Origin: an uncultured Lachnospiraceae bacterium
GTDB taxonomy: Bacteria; Bacillota; Clostridia; Lachnospirales; Lachnospiraceae
DNA: 60,413 nucleotides
Assembly (NCBI GenBank): GCA_910587635.1
Contig: CAJUNB010000021.1
Location: 1 to 60,413 of the forward strand
Reading direction: 5' to 3'
The notes under the pieces were generated by a model. It had not been told where the DNA came from and made no database searches. It saw only the letters and a program-made list of their open reading frames with translations. Position numbers and translations under genes: made by a program. Shown piece by piece: positions 27,709-36,820 of the stretch; within the stretch, counting starts at the first letter, position 1, and each line of letters opens with the position of its first letter.

Positions 27709-28230
27709 TTATATAATCTCGATCTGACACATCTTCATAGTAGTCAGTGCCGCCTCATGGCTTTCGGGTGTAACGCCGGCACAGCAGGAAGCATCTACCG
27801 AAATCCCGATTTCCGGCATGGCCGCCTTCAGTAAAAGCGCATTACTGACAACACAGATATCCGTACAGAGCCCTACAAGCTCTATTTCCAGTTCCTCTCT
27901 GTCATTTTCCTCCTGGAGCAGATCTGCCAGCACGATGCTTCCGAAAGTAGGCTTGTTGATAATCACCGCCCCTTTCAGAGCATTCGCAATCTCCTCATGC
28001 AGTTCCCAGCCTGGCGTTCCCTCTATACAATGGGGTACCGGAAGATGCTTTCCTTCCGAAGTCTCCAGATAGTTCTCCATATGGGTATCTCTTGTGGCAT
28101 AAATGTCCTTTGCCTCATACCGTCCTATCTTTCTGACCACATTCCTTACAATCGCCTGGGCTTCTTTTGTGCCAAGAGCCCCGTCTATAAAATCTTTCTG
28201 CATATCAATGACAACCAATATCTTTCTCAT
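27709..28230 (-). CDS. Isochorismatase-type cysteine hydrolase (nicotinamidase-like)
   Basis: The 173-residue protein shows the catalytic triad of the family: Asp in VIDMQKDFIDG, Lys in INKPTFGS, and Cys in GLCTDICVVSNALL. The metal-binding DTHMENY is present. Nicotinamidases recycle nicotinamide to nicotinate for NAD, and this is the likeliest role. I start at MRKILVV, 8 nt after AGAGGG; a longer frame has no ribosome site. Confidence 0.88.
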   Translation of the reverse strand: MRKILVVIDMQKDFIDGALGTKEAQAIVRNVVRKIGRYEAKDIYATRDTHMENYLETSEGKHLPVPHCIEGTPGWELHEEIANALKGAVIINKPTFGSIVLADLLQEENDREELEIELVGLCTDICVVSNALLLKAAMPEIGISVDASCCAGVTPESHEAALTTMKMCQIEII

Positions 28231-28410
28231 AACAATCCCTCTTTTCCTTATTTTTATGACAATAGCACACTTGTGTTTTCCTGTCAATTCAGGCCAGATA
28301 TTCTGTTTTTGCCCATACTCCATTTCCCATCTTGCCGGTTTTTCCAGATTATAGTATAATATTTTTTGTTTGCCCGTCGGAATGTTGACCAGCAAAAGAA
28401 AGGAAAGCTC

Positions 28411-29007
28411 ATGCACGAGTATTTACTGCCTCTCTATATGATCTATGCCCTGTTTCCTCTGATTATCGTATTCTTTTTCATTCCCTATAGAATCTATCAA
28501 CACCGGAAATATGGCCGATTCATTCTGGCACGTACTCTCATTATGTATTCCTTTTTTCTCTATCTGATTTGTATGTATTTCTATATCATTACCCCTCTGC
28601 CTTCTTTTGAATCTGTTCTGGCAGGTCCGCTTCCTGTCACAATCCAGCTTCACCCCCTCGCCTTCCTTCATGATTTCAGAGAACAGGTATACTGGATCCG
28701 AACCGGTATCGGTACTGTCAATATCTCCCATTCTGTCTGGTTCCAGGTAGGCGGTAACTTGGGGCTGCTCTTTCCCTTTGGAGTCTACTTACGGCACTAT
28801 TTTCATCGTACTTTGAGGCAGACATTGGTTCTTTCTTTTCTTCTGTCGCTCTTTTTCGAATTGACACAATTAAGTGCGCTCTATGGTATCTACCCTGCCC
28901 CCTATCGGGTCTTTGATGTCAACGATCTGATGTTTAATACAATAGGCGGCGGCATAGGATACTGTATTTTCCCCCGATTGAAACAATATTTTCCCACTCT
29001 TTCCTGA
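28411..29007 (+). CDS. VanZ-family membrane protein
   Basis: The 198-residue protein has four to five hydrophobic segments with VanZ features: NLGLLFPFGVYL, the acidic FFELTQLS, and RVFDVNDLMFNTIGGGIGY. VanZ proteins raise resistance to glycopeptides or membrane-active peptides by an unknown route. The start follows AAAGGAAA by 5 nt. It is alone on the plus strand. Confidence 0.88.
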   Translation: MHEYLLPLYMIYALFPLIIVFFFIPYRIYQHRKYGRFILARTLIMYSFFLYLICMYFYIITPLPSFESVLAGPLPVTIQLHPLAFLHDFREQVYWIRTGIGTVNISHSVWFQVGGNLGLLFPFGVYLRHYFHRTLRQTLVLSFLLSLFFELTQLSALYGIYPAPYRVFDVNDLMFNTIGGGIGYCIFPRLKQYFPTLS

Positions 29008-29075
29008 AAATACTGATAAAATCACGATATTTCAGGCTTTTTGGCGATTACAAACAATTTCCAAATCTTTCATTT

Positions 29076-29339
29076 TTAATTATGTTTTTCTTTCTTTTCT
29101 TTTAATAAATCGGACACGATTTGGACATAATTCCCATATATAATAAAGTCATCAAATGAAGTTAATACTTTTGTAAGGCGCGTATACAAAATGGTATTAG
29201 CTTCGACTACAAACAATCCTGATCGCAGCTTGCCGGAAAGCTTTCCATTGCAGGACAGGCAGCGAAGGCAGTAGTGATCAGGTTCTTCATAGATACTCCC
29301 CCTCATAGTATAGTAACGAAAAAGGAAGATGTCATTCAT
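29076..29339 (-). CDS. Small hypothetical protein, doubtful
   Basis: This open frame of 87 codons contains a Cys cluster (YCLRCLSCNG) and a charged C-terminal tail. It has no recognisable family or good ribosome site, and its first codons lie inside the strong hairpin that terminates the gene upstream. A shorter start at ATG 29306 (MRGSIYEEPD) is more plausible. It may be non-functional. Confidence 0.3.
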   Translation of the reverse strand: MNDIFLFRYYTMRGSIYEEPDHYCLRCLSCNGKLSGKLRSGLFVVEANTILYTRLTKVLTSFDDFIIYGNYVQIVSDLLKEKKEKHN

Positions 29340-29358
29340 CTTCCTTTTTCGTTGTCAT
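29318..29358 (-). terminator. Strong terminator after the lipoprotein gene
   Basis: AACGAAAAAGGAAGATG and CATCTTCCTTTTTCGTT are perfect 17-bp arms separated by 5 nt, ending in T-rich sequence. It lies about 25 bp past the lipoprotein stop on the minus strand. Confidence 0.8.
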
Positions 29359-29381
29359 CGGAAGTATATGATAACGAAACC

Positions 29382-29957
29382 TTATTTCGGTAAATAGCTT
29401 TTTCCGAAATCATGCTGTACTTCCACTCTTGTCAATATCGTATCTGTGTATTCAAAGGAAAGTGTATATTTGCCTTTCACCTGAGAATAGATTACCACAT
29501 TCTCTTCCTTGTCCTCTTCTCTCTCCAGATCAGGAAAAGCTTCCAATATCTCTTCCTCTGTCATTTCACATGGATTTACACCGTCAATTGTCAGAGTACA
29601 GTCCCAATATTCTTTCTCCAGTCCAAAAAATCTTATTTCCTCAATTTTACACTGGCTGGCTGTACGACTATACTGACTCGTATTGGCAAGGGTAAGTCCC
29701 GCCACAGTCATGTCCTCTTTTTTCAGATACACACTGGGAGACCATGTCTCACCTGGCAGTGAATTTCCTCCAATTCCCTGCATTTCTGCCCGATAACCGT
29801 CCTCTTCCAAAGTCTCCGGTATCGTTTTTCCCACCTCTATTGACACACCGTCCAGTAATATTTCAGGCCTGGACTTTGCTATTTCCATTCCACACCCTGT
29901 CACTAGCATACAGACCAATACTATACCAATTAGTAACAGCCTTTTCATTCCTTCCAT
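29382..29957 (-). CDS. Hypothetical lipoprotein
   Basis: The 191-residue protein starts with a lipobox signal (LLLIGIVLVCMLVTGC). The mature part has no recognised domain and is rich in Glu and Thr (GVSIEVGKTIPETLEEDGYRAEM, DLEREEDKEENVVIYSQVKG). It is followed by a strong terminator. Starts at 29957 or 29948 are both possible. It is anchored outside the membrane if the signal is used. Confidence 0.7.
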   Translation of the reverse strand: MEGMKRLLLIGIVLVCMLVTGCGMEIAKSRPEILLDGVSIEVGKTIPETLEEDGYRAEMQGIGGNSLPGETWSPSVYLKKEDMTVAGLTLANTSQYSRTASQCKIEEIRFFGLEKEYWDCTLTIDGVNPCEMTEEEILEAFPDLEREEDKEENVVIYSQVKGKYTLSFEYTDTILTRVEVQHDFGKSYLPK

Positions 29958-30030
29958 CCCATTTCCGCCCCTCTCATGCTTTATAAAACAAGAATCGTAC
30001 GCTGGCTGTGATATTTCCCATTTGATAAAA

Positions 30031-30075
30031 AAACTCACTCCAATATATATTTTCTACAAATCGAAGTGAGTTTTT
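30031..30075 (-). terminator. Terminator after tpiA
   Basis: AAACTCACT and AGTGAGTTT form a 9-bp stem with a loop of 25 nt; on the minus strand the stem is followed by T residues. It lies 33 bp past the tpiA stop. Confidence 0.65.
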
Positions 30076-30107
30076 CTTCATTACGCTCTTATTCGTTCCA
30101 ATAATTA

Positions 30108-30857
30108 TTATTTATAATTGACGATCTTACCAAAATCAGCTTTCAGAGAAGCGCCGCCTACGAGCCCACCGTCGATATCCGGCTGCGCAAACAGTTCAGC
30201 GGCATTGCCAGCATTGACAGAGCCACCGTACTGAATCCGTACTGCTTCTGCCGTTGCTTCATCATACATCTCAGCGATGCAGTCACGTACACCTTTGCAT
30301 ACTTCCTGTGCCTGCTCTGTTGTAGCCGTTTTGCCTGTGCCAATCGCCCAGATCGGCTCATAAGCGATCACCATGGATTTTACCTGATCTGCCGTAATCC
30401 CTACCAGATCAGATTTGATCTGCAATCTGATCCAATCCATTGTAACACCCATCTCTCTCTGCTCCAGTGTCTCTCCACAGCAAAGGATCGGTGTCAGGCC
30501 TGCTTCAAAGGCTTTCTTTACTTTCTTATTCAGTAAAGCATCATCCTCTTTGAAGTAATCCCGTCTCTCGGAATGTCCGATAATGACATATTTTACCCCT
30601 GCATCCAAAAGCATCTCCGCAGAAACTTCTCCTGTATAAGCGCCCTTTTCTTCGAAATACATATTCTCAGCGCCCACCTCTACGTTTGTTCCCTTTACAG
30701 CTTCTACAACAGGTACAATATCTACTGCCGGTACGCAATATACCACATCCACATCATCAGATTTCACAAGATCCTTCAATTCATCACACAGTGCAACAGC
30801 CTGGCTGGGAGTCATATTCATCTTCCAGTTGCCAGCTACGATTTTTCTTCTTGCCAT
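30108..30857 (-). CDS. tpiA: Triose-phosphate isomerase
   Basis: The 249-residue protein is full length. Catalytic residues are present: Lys in GNWKMN, His in IGHSERRDYF, and Glu in AYEPIWAIGTGKTAT. The phosphate loop is GGSVNAGNA. It interconverts dihydroxyacetone phosphate and glyceraldehyde-3-P. It follows pgk on the same strand after a 311-bp spacer filled with repeats. ATTCTCTCCTTTAT upstream holds the ribosome site (AAAGGAG). Confidence 0.97.
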   Translation of the reverse strand: MARRKIVAGNWKMNMTPSQAVALCDELKDLVKSDDVDVVYCVPAVDIVPVVEAVKGTNVEVGAENMYFEEKGAYTGEVSAEMLLDAGVKYVIIGHSERRDYFKEDDALLNKKVKKAFEAGLTPILCCGETLEQREMGVTMDWIRLQIKSDLVGITADQVKSMVIAYEPIWAIGTGKTATTEQAQEVCKGVRDCIAEMYDEATAEAVRIQYGGSVNAGNAAELFAQPDIDGGLVGGASLKADFGKIVNYK

Positions 30858-30903
30858 AATTCTTATTCTCTCCTTTATATTTTTGTTATATCTATGGAAG
30901 CCC

Positions 30904-31165
30904 GGTTCACTAATCTCGAAAGTACCTTGCTAAGTTCCTCCGAGCTAAGTTCGCACTAAACTCAAAACTGCTTCGCAGTTTCTCATTTTTCTGGCGCGCC
31001 CTATCGGGCGTTTCATTCCCCATTGCTGATTGCTGTATAACTGCTGCGCATTTATACAGGCGCTGCGCGCACTTTCTTTTTAATTCAGTCAGAAGGAAGC
31101 TCGGTTCACTAAGCTCGAAAGTACCTCGCTAAGTTCGCACTAAACTCGAAAATACCTCGTTAAGT
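30904..31165. repeat. Repeat-rich spacer between pgk and tpiA
   Basis: A 34-bp sequence beginning GGTTCACTAA occurs at 30904-30937 and 31103-31136 with two mismatches. Each is followed by TTCGCACTAAACTC. Between them lie short hairpins (AAACTGCTTCGCAGTTT, GCGCCCTATCGGGCG). No gene is seen. It may act in mRNA processing or be a mobile repeat. Confidence 0.6.
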
Positions 31166-31168
31166 GCT

Positions 31169-32392
31169 CTACTTATCATCTGCAGCTACTACGCCCGGCA
31201 GTTCTTTGCCTTCCAAAAATTCCAGGGATGCGCCGCCGCCTGTGGAAATATGGCTCATCTTATCAGCAAATCCAAGCTGGTTTACTGCTGCTGCAGAATC
31301 ACCACCACCGATGATCGTCGTAGCGTCTGTCTCTGCAAGAGCCTTGGCAACTGCAATCGTACCTGCTGCAAGAGTCGGATTTTCAAATACGCCCATCGGT
31401 CCATTCCATACCACAGTCTTGGCAGATTTTACTGCCTCTGCATATAATTTAGCTGTCTCTGTTCCGATATCCAGACCTTCCTTATCTGCCGGGATCTCAT
31501 CGACACCCACTACCTGAATTTCAATCGGTCCATCAATCGGATCCGGGAAATGATCTGCAACACAAGTGTCTACAGGAAGCAGCAGTTTCTTGCCAAGAGT
31601 TACTGCTTTCGTCATCATTTCTTTGCAGTAATCCAATTTCTCATTATCTACAAGTGAATTACCGACTTCCAGACCTCTTGCCTTCAGGAATGTATATGCC
31701 ATGCCGCCACCGATGATCAATGTATCACATTTTTCCAACAGGTTATTGATAACATTTAATTTGTCAGCTACTTTAGCACCACCCAAAATAGCAACAAAAG
31801 GCCTTACCGGATTCTCCACTGCATTTCCAAGGAAATCAATCTCCTTCTGCATCAGGTAGCCAACAGCATTTTCACCGCCCTTTTCAGAGATACATTTCGT
31901 AACGCCTGCTACAGATGCGTGTGCTCTGTGAGAAGAACCAAAAGCATCACATACATATACGTCAGCCAGATCAGCCAGCTCTTTGCTGAATGCTTCACCG
32001 TTCTTTGTCTCTTCTGCACCACGGAAACGGGTATTCTGAAGAAGTACCACGTCTCCTTCACCCATTGCTTCTACAGCCTTTGTCGCTGCCTCACCTGTTA
32101 CATTATAATCAGCTACAAAGTTTACTTCTTTTCCCAGTTTCTCAGACAATCTCTTTGCAACAGGTGCAAGGGATTCGCCTTCGTTGGGGCCATTTTTTAC
32201 TTTACCAAGGTGAGAGCAAAGAATCACTTTGCCACCATCTGCAATCAGTTTATTGATTGTAGGAAGAGCTGCAACAATACGTGTCTCGTCTGTGATCTCT
32301 CCATTTTTCAACGGTACATTGAAGTCACATCTTACAAGTACCCGTTTTCCCTTTACATTGATGTCATCTACAGATTTCTTATTTAATCCCAT
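31169..32392 (-). CDS. pgk: Phosphoglycerate kinase
   Basis: The 407-residue protein starts MGLNKKSVDDINVKGKRVLVRCDFNVPL, the standard N-terminus; GGAGGG lies 9 nt before this ATG. The nucleotide loop is GGGDSAAAV and the hinge VVWNGPMGVFE. It transfers phosphate from 1,3-bisphosphoglycerate to ADP. It lies between gap and tpiA in the usual order. Confidence 0.97.
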   Translation of the reverse strand: MGLNKKSVDDINVKGKRVLVRCDFNVPLKNGEITDETRIVAALPTINKLIADGGKVILCSHLGKVKNGPNEGESLAPVAKRLSEKLGKEVNFVADYNVTGEAATKAVEAMGEGDVVLLQNTRFRGAEETKNGEAFSKELADLADVYVCDAFGSSHRAHASVAGVTKCISEKGGENAVGYLMQKEIDFLGNAVENPVRPFVAILGGAKVADKLNVINNLLEKCDTLIIGGGMAYTFLKARGLEVGNSLVDNEKLDYCKEMMTKAVTLGKKLLLPVDTCVADHFPDPIDGPIEIQVVGVDEIPADKEGLDIGTETAKLYAEAVKSAKTVVWNGPMGVFENPTLAAGTIAVAKALAETDATTIIGGGDSAAAVNQLGFADKMSHISTGGGASLEFLEGKELPGVVAADDK

Positions 32393-32486
32393 GAATTTTC
32401 CCTCCATAATATAATAATCATGCATTTGCGCATCTACATTTTTGTTCTATAGGTAATTGCAAAGCAATTTCCCAATAGAATGATAA

Positions 32487-32514
32487 AAGGTCCGGTCCAT
32501 ATGGACCGGACCTT
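32487..32514. terminator. 28-bp perfect palindrome between gap and pgk
   Basis: AAGGTCCGGTCCAT is followed directly by its reverse complement. On the minus strand it ends in a short T tract 34 bp after the gap stop. It could be a partial terminator, or an mRNA-stabilising or processing structure that lets gap be expressed above pgk. Confidence 0.65.
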
Positions 32515-32547
32515 AGAGATCAATACTATTAATTTACTGGCCGGCAA

Positions 32548-33576
32548 TTAGCCTAATTCAGCGAAGTATTTGATTGTACGAACCATCTGGCTTGTATAGG
32601 AATTCTCATTGTCATACCAAGAAACAACTTCTACCTGTGTCTTGCCATCCGGAAGCGGGCTGATCATTGTCTGTGTTGCATCGAACAGAGAGCCATATCT
32701 CATGCCAATGATATCGGAAGAAACGATTTCATCTTCATTGTATCCAAAAGATTCGGAAGCCTGAGATTTCATAGCCGCGTTTACTTCATCCTTTGTTACA
32801 GCTTTGTCAACAACTGCGAACAGAAGTGTCGTGGATCCTGTAGGAGTAGGAACACGCTGAGCTGCACCGATGAGCTTGCCGTTCAGTTCAGGAATAACAA
32901 GGCCGATAGCCTTTGCAGCACCTGTAGAGTTAGGAACGATATTGACAGCGCCTGCACGGCTTCTTCTCAGATCGCCTTTTCTCTGAGGTCCGTCAAGGAT
33001 CATCTGATCACCTGTGTAAGCATGAATTGTACACATAATACCGGACTCAATAGGAGCCAGATCATTCAGAGCTTTTGCCATAGGAGCCAGGCAGTTTGTT
33101 GTGCAGGATGCTGCAGAGATGATCGTATCATCTTTTGTCAGTGTTGTATGGTTTACATTATAAACGATTGTAGGAAGGTCATTTCCAGCAGGAGCAGAAA
33201 TAACAACTTTCTTAGCGCCGGCATTGATATGTGCCTGTGCTTTTGCTTTGGATGTATAGAAACCGGAACACTCAAGTACAACGTCTACACCGATTTCGCC
33301 CCAAGGACAGTTATTAGCATCCGGCTCTTTGTAGATCTTGATCGTCTTACCTTTTACTGTGATCGTACCTGCTTCGTCATCAGCAGTTACCTGATCTTCT
33401 TCTCCAACGCCAACATATCTGCCCTGAGAAGAATCATACTTCAATAAGTGAGCTAACATCTTAGGGGATGTTAAATCGTTGATTGCTACTACCTCGTATC
33501 CTTCTGCACCAAACATCTGTCTGAATGCAAGACGTCCGATACGGCCAAAACCATTAATCGCTACTTTAACTGCCAT
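32548..33576 (-). CDS. gap: Glyceraldehyde-3-phosphate dehydrogenase, type I
   Basis: The 342-residue protein has the NAD-binding start VAINGFGRIGRLAFRQ, the active-site Cys in SAASCTTNCLAP, and the C-terminal SWYDNENSYTSQMVRTI. It oxidises glyceraldehyde-3-P to 1,3-bisphosphoglycerate. GGAGGA lies 8 nt before the ATG. It opens the gap-pgk-tpi cluster, and an inverted repeat lies in its promoter region. Confidence 0.97.
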   Translation of the reverse strand: MAVKVAINGFGRIGRLAFRQMFGAEGYEVVAINDLTSPKMLAHLLKYDSSQGRYVGVGEEDQVTADDEAGTITVKGKTIKIYKEPDANNCPWGEIGVDVVLECSGFYTSKAKAQAHINAGAKKVVISAPAGNDLPTIVYNVNHTTLTKDDTIISAASCTTNCLAPMAKALNDLAPIESGIMCTIHAYTGDQMILDGPQRKGDLRRSRAGAVNIVPNSTGAAKAIGLVIPELNGKLIGAAQRVPTPTGSTTLLFAVVDKAVTKDEVNAAMKSQASESFGYNEDEIVSSDIIGMRYGSLFDATQTMISPLPDGKTQVEVVSWYDNENSYTSQMVRTIKYFAELG

Positions 33577-33609
33577 TTTTTATTCCTCCTAAAAATGAAT
33601 TTTATAGTA

Positions 33610-33642
33610 TTTTGACATCATTTGGAAAAATAATTGTCAAAA
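33610..33642. promoter_or_regulatory. Inverted repeat upstream of gap
   Basis: TTTTGACA and TGTCAAAA face each other across 17 bp, 34-66 bp before the gap start. The outer arm contains TTGACA, a -35 box for the minus strand, so a bound regulator would affect gap transcription. No known regulator site can be named. Confidence 0.45.
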
Positions 33643-34021
33643 TTTTGTCAGCATGTATATTTTACCTAATTTGTCCAAAAATATCAAGATGTAAAACAAA
33701 AAAATTATAATAGGACACTCCCCTTTTCCCTCTCTTTCTCTTGCCTCTTTTGTAAATTCTGTTCGCAGCTTTCCGCTACAGCATTACCCTTTCTTGTGCA
33801 CATTGTCCCAGACAGAAAATCTGTATACTGATAAATGAGCGGAATCAACATGGATTCCGAAACAATATTGTTCAAACCGATGAAAAAATCTCTTATAATC
33901 TTTTGCAATTTCCTGCAACTTCCTTTATATTTGATAAGAGAACTCTATTACATCTGGTATTTCCCCCTCCCGGTAAGCCAGGCACATACCTGCAGCTTAC
34001 GTGCTGCATAAACTTGGTACT
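33643..34021. other. Intergenic region before hisJ, no gene seen
   Basis: Divergent upstream region between gap and the hisJ-like gene. It contains a short open frame on the minus strand that lacks ribosome signal and family resemblance. No RNA structure could be identified beyond GCAGCTTACGTGCTGC near 34000. Confidence 0.4.
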
Positions 34022-34035
34022 CACAGTATACTGTG
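34022..34035. promoter_or_regulatory. 14-bp palindrome before the hisJ-like gene
   Basis: CACAGTATACTGTG is a perfect palindrome 29 bp before the start codon. Its position suits an operator, but no regulator can be named. Confidence 0.4.
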
Positions 34036-34063
34036 GAGTATTTGACGATCAGGAGAAAGTATT

Positions 34064-34882
34064 ATGCCAATTACAGCGGATTTTCATATGCACTCTTCCC
34101 ATTCCGGGGACAGTAGCACCCCCATGGAACAAATGATACAGCAGGCCATCCAGACCGGCATGACCCAAATGTGCTTTACCGAGCACCAGGACTTTGACTA
34201 TCCCAGCTCGGATGAAATACCGGCAGATTATTTCCTGTTAAATACAGATGCCTATCTGTACGATCTCATCAGGCTGCGCCAAAAATATGAGGACAAGATC
34301 CGTATATTTTTCGGTGTAGAGCTCGGGCTGCAGCCCCATCTGGCAGAAAAGCATGAGCGTTATGTGGATTCCTTTGATTTTGATTTCGTCATCGGTTCCT
34401 CTCATGTCTGCCATGACCAGGACCCCTATTATCCTTCTTTTTATGCAGAGCGGTCGGAAGAGGAAGCCTATCGGGAATATTTCGAGTACATATTGGAAAA
34501 TATCCGCAGTTTTCACAATTTCGATGTATACGGCCATCTGGACTATGTCGTCCGCTATGGTCCCAGCCAGGACAAATACTATACTTATGACAGATACCGG
34601 GATATATTCGACGCCATACTGGAACTGCTGCTGGAGCTGGGGAAAGGTCTGGAGCTCAATACCGGAGGCCTGAAATATGGTCTGTCCCAGCCAAATCCCT
34701 GCCTTGCCATCCTGAAACGTTACCGGAGAATGGGAGGCGATATCATCACCATAGGAAGTGATGCCCACCGGCCGGAACAGATCGGCTATGCATTTGTCAG
34801 AGCGGCAGAAGTCCTGAAAGAATGCGGATTTTCTCATTATACTACATTTCAGAACCGGAGGCCGAAATATCACAGATTATGA
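34064..34882 (+). CDS. Histidinol-phosphatase, PHP family (HisJ/HisK-like)
   Basis: The 272-residue protein has the PHP metal-binding motifs DFHMHSSHS, FTEHQDF, FFGVELGLQP, GSSHVCHD, VYGHLDYVVRYG and IGSDAHRPEQIG. PHP histidinol-phosphatases remove phosphate in histidine synthesis and have this length. No other his genes are nearby, so the identity rests on the family only. AGGAG lies 8 nt before the ATG. Confidence 0.85.
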   Translation: MPITADFHMHSSHSGDSSTPMEQMIQQAIQTGMTQMCFTEHQDFDYPSSDEIPADYFLLNTDAYLYDLIRLRQKYEDKIRIFFGVELGLQPHLAEKHERYVDSFDFDFVIGSSHVCHDQDPYYPSFYAERSEEEAYREYFEYILENIRSFHNFDVYGHLDYVVRYGPSQDKYYTYDRYRDIFDAILELLLELGKGLELNTGGLKYGLSQPNPCLAILKRYRRMGGDIITIGSDAHRPEQIGYAFVRAAEVLKECGFSHYTTFQNRRPKYHRL

Positions 34883-35007
34883 AGCTGCGAGGAAATATGC
34901 CCTGTATGAAAGCAGATTTGTTTCTCCAGTATAACATAGACTTCCCACTCGTTTTATGGTATACTTATTTTCGACACTCGTTGGCCCGATATAAAAGGAG
35001 TGATTTT

Positions 35008-35448
35008 ATGACAGACAGCGAAAAACTTAATTTAATTCTGGAAAAGGTGACCACACTTGATGAAAAAGTGGATGCCCTTGACACAAAAGTAAATAATCTT
35101 GACGCAAAGGTAAACAGTCTTGATGCAAAAGTAAACAGTCTTGACGCAAAAGTAAACAGTCTTGATGCAAAAGTAAACAGTCTTGATGCAAGGGTAACTG
35201 CTCTTGACGCAAAAGTAGTCCATTTAGAAGCCGATCTTCAGGAAGTCAAGCAGAGAGTTATAAAAACAGAGCTGATGGTCGAAAACGAAATCCGTGTCAA
35301 TATTCAGCGAGTCGCCGAAGGGCACCTCGATTTATCCAGAAAGCTGAACGAATGCATAAAACTCTCCAACGATGTCCGGGACAAGCAGGAAATACAGGAT
35401 ATTTACATCAACATGCATAATACCAGATTAAAGGCAATGACGATATAA
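35008..35448 (+). CDS. Coiled-coil protein with tandem heptads
   Basis: The 146-residue protein begins MTDSEKLNLILEKVTTLDEKVDALDTKV and contains perfect heptad repeats of KVNSLDA, encoded by 21-bp near-identical DNA units between about 35082 and 35212. The hydrophobic a/d spacing predicts a long parallel coiled coil, with a further helical part after it. AGGAG is 8 nt upstream. Similar proteins are common in Lachnospiraceae with no known role. The repeat number can change by slippage. Confidence 0.75.
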   Translation: MTDSEKLNLILEKVTTLDEKVDALDTKVNNLDAKVNSLDAKVNSLDAKVNSLDAKVNSLDARVTALDAKVVHLEADLQEVKQRVIKTELMVENEIRVNIQRVAEGHLDLSRKLNECIKLSNDVRDKQEIQDIYINMHNTRLKAMTI

Positions 35449-35480
35449 ACAGAATTTCCTTACGCGCCCGTGTGCATAAA

Positions 35481-35513
35481 AAACAGGGATTCCCAAATGG
35501 AATCCCTGTTTTG
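35481..35513. terminator. Bidirectional terminator
   Basis: AAACAGGGATTCC and GGAATCCCTGTTT, 13-bp arms, flank a short loop with A/T tracts on both sides. It serves both the coiled-coil gene and the convergent AGE-family gene. Confidence 0.85.
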
Positions 35514-35541
35514 CAAAATTCTTTTCTTTATGTCTGTTTTC

Positions 35542-36783
35542 TTATATGTGTGCGCCCCGCTTCACTGCCAGCGCTATGGAAAGCTCCGGTGTATAATAAG
35601 GGATCAGCATTGCCTGCAACGCATGATACAGATCCGGTTTTCCCGGCCATACAGTCTCCATCACCTGATTATCCTTATCCATCTGATGAAACCAGGAATG
35701 ATTCACATGGTCTATTACAGACTCATCCAGATATTGCATAAACGCTGCATAGTCACTGGCATATTTTTCCTTTCCTGTCAGGCGGTACAGCACCGCAGAA
35801 GTGTTGATGGCCTCTGCCAGCGTCCAGTGCATCCTGTCATGCACTACCGGCTTGCCGTCCCAGCCAGTCGTATAGACGATACCTGGCGCACCGTCTGCAT
35901 TCCACGCATCGCTAATAGCCCTATTGTACAGATTTTCGGCAGCTTCCAGGTAAGGTGCCGCTTCTGCCGCCCCTTTGTCATATGCGGAAATCGCCCACTG
36001 GGCAATCAGTCTGGACCACTCGATTCCATGACCGGGTGTGGCACCATAGGGTTTAAACGGATCGTCAGGCCTGTCTTTATTGCACTCCAGGTCGGCTGCC
36101 CAGTCTTTTGTAAAGTGCTCCGGAAGTCTCCAGCCATTCTCTTTTGCCCAGGGCACTACCCTGCTGATAATTCGCCCCGCCCGTTTCCGGTATGTATCAT
36201 CCTCAAGGGCATCTGCCGCAGCCAGAAACGCTTCCACTGTATGCATATTGGCATTCATACCCCGGTAGTCATCCATAACGGTAAATTCCGTATTCCAGAT
36301 ATCACTGGACAGACCTTCTTCTTCATTCCAGAAGCGAAGATCATATACGGAAATCGCCTCATCCAGCAGCTCCTTTGCCCCTTCCCGGCCCGCCAGATAA
36401 GCGGAGGATGCCGCCAATATGACAAAAGCATGGGCATAGCACTGTTTTGTGGGAAGGAATGTATCATCCGGGGAAAGTCCCGCATACCAGCCGCCATGCT
36501 CCTTGTCGTGCAGTTCTCCCCGAAGCGCTTTCAGTGCCTCATCTATAAGCTGTTCACTGCCTGCAAATCCAAGGAAAGCGCCCAGGCTGTATACATGGGC
36601 CATCCGGCATGTCTCATAAGTCTCCCTGTTTTTATCTTTCCAGGGTGTCCCATCATCGCCCAGATAATAGGCACTTCCACCAGGTGATGCAAACCTGCGT
36701 CCGAACTCCAAAAGCTCCACACTCTGTTCTTTCAGAAATTCTCTGTTTTCCGGTGTATCGATTTCATATTTTTTCACTCCCAT
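35542..36783 (-). CDS. N-acylglucosamine 2-epimerase (AGE) family sugar isomerase, YihS-like
   Basis: The 413-residue protein has the alpha/alpha-barrel signatures of the AGE family: ETCRMAHVYSLGAF, NANMHTVEAFLAA (catalytic His), PGHGIEWSRLIAQW (catalytic His), and WTLAEAINTSAVLY. The family includes GlcNAc 2-epimerase, mannose isomerase and YihS sulfoquinovose/mannose isomerase; the NMHTVEA and GHGIEW forms suit the isomerase branch. It starts 37 bp after the sulfite-reductase fusion on the same strand, so the two are likely co-transcribed. Substrate is not proved. Confidence 0.8.
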   Translation of the reverse strand: MGVKKYEIDTPENREFLKEQSVELLEFGRRFASPGGSAYYLGDDGTPWKDKNRETYETCRMAHVYSLGAFLGFAGSEQLIDEALKALRGELHDKEHGGWYAGLSPDDTFLPTKQCYAHAFVILAASSAYLAGREGAKELLDEAISVYDLRFWNEEEGLSSDIWNTEFTVMDDYRGMNANMHTVEAFLAAADALEDDTYRKRAGRIISRVVPWAKENGWRLPEHFTKDWAADLECNKDRPDDPFKPYGATPGHGIEWSRLIAQWAISAYDKGAAEAAPYLEAAENLYNRAISDAWNADGAPGIVYTTGWDGKPVVHDRMHWTLAEAINTSAVLYRLTGKEKYASDYAAFMQYLDESVIDHVNHSWFHQMDKDNQVMETVWPGKPDLYHALQAMLIPYYTPELSIALAVKRGAHI

Positions 36784-36820
36784 TTCCTTCTCCTCCAGTT
36801 AACATCTCTTTGTGTCTATT

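Noticed and set aside
30960..31085. CRISPR array
   Set aside because: Hairpins are irregular with no constant repeat-spacer period.
33705..33908. Minus-strand 67-codon open frame upstream of gap
   Set aside because: No ribosome site or family resemblance; lies in the gap promoter region.
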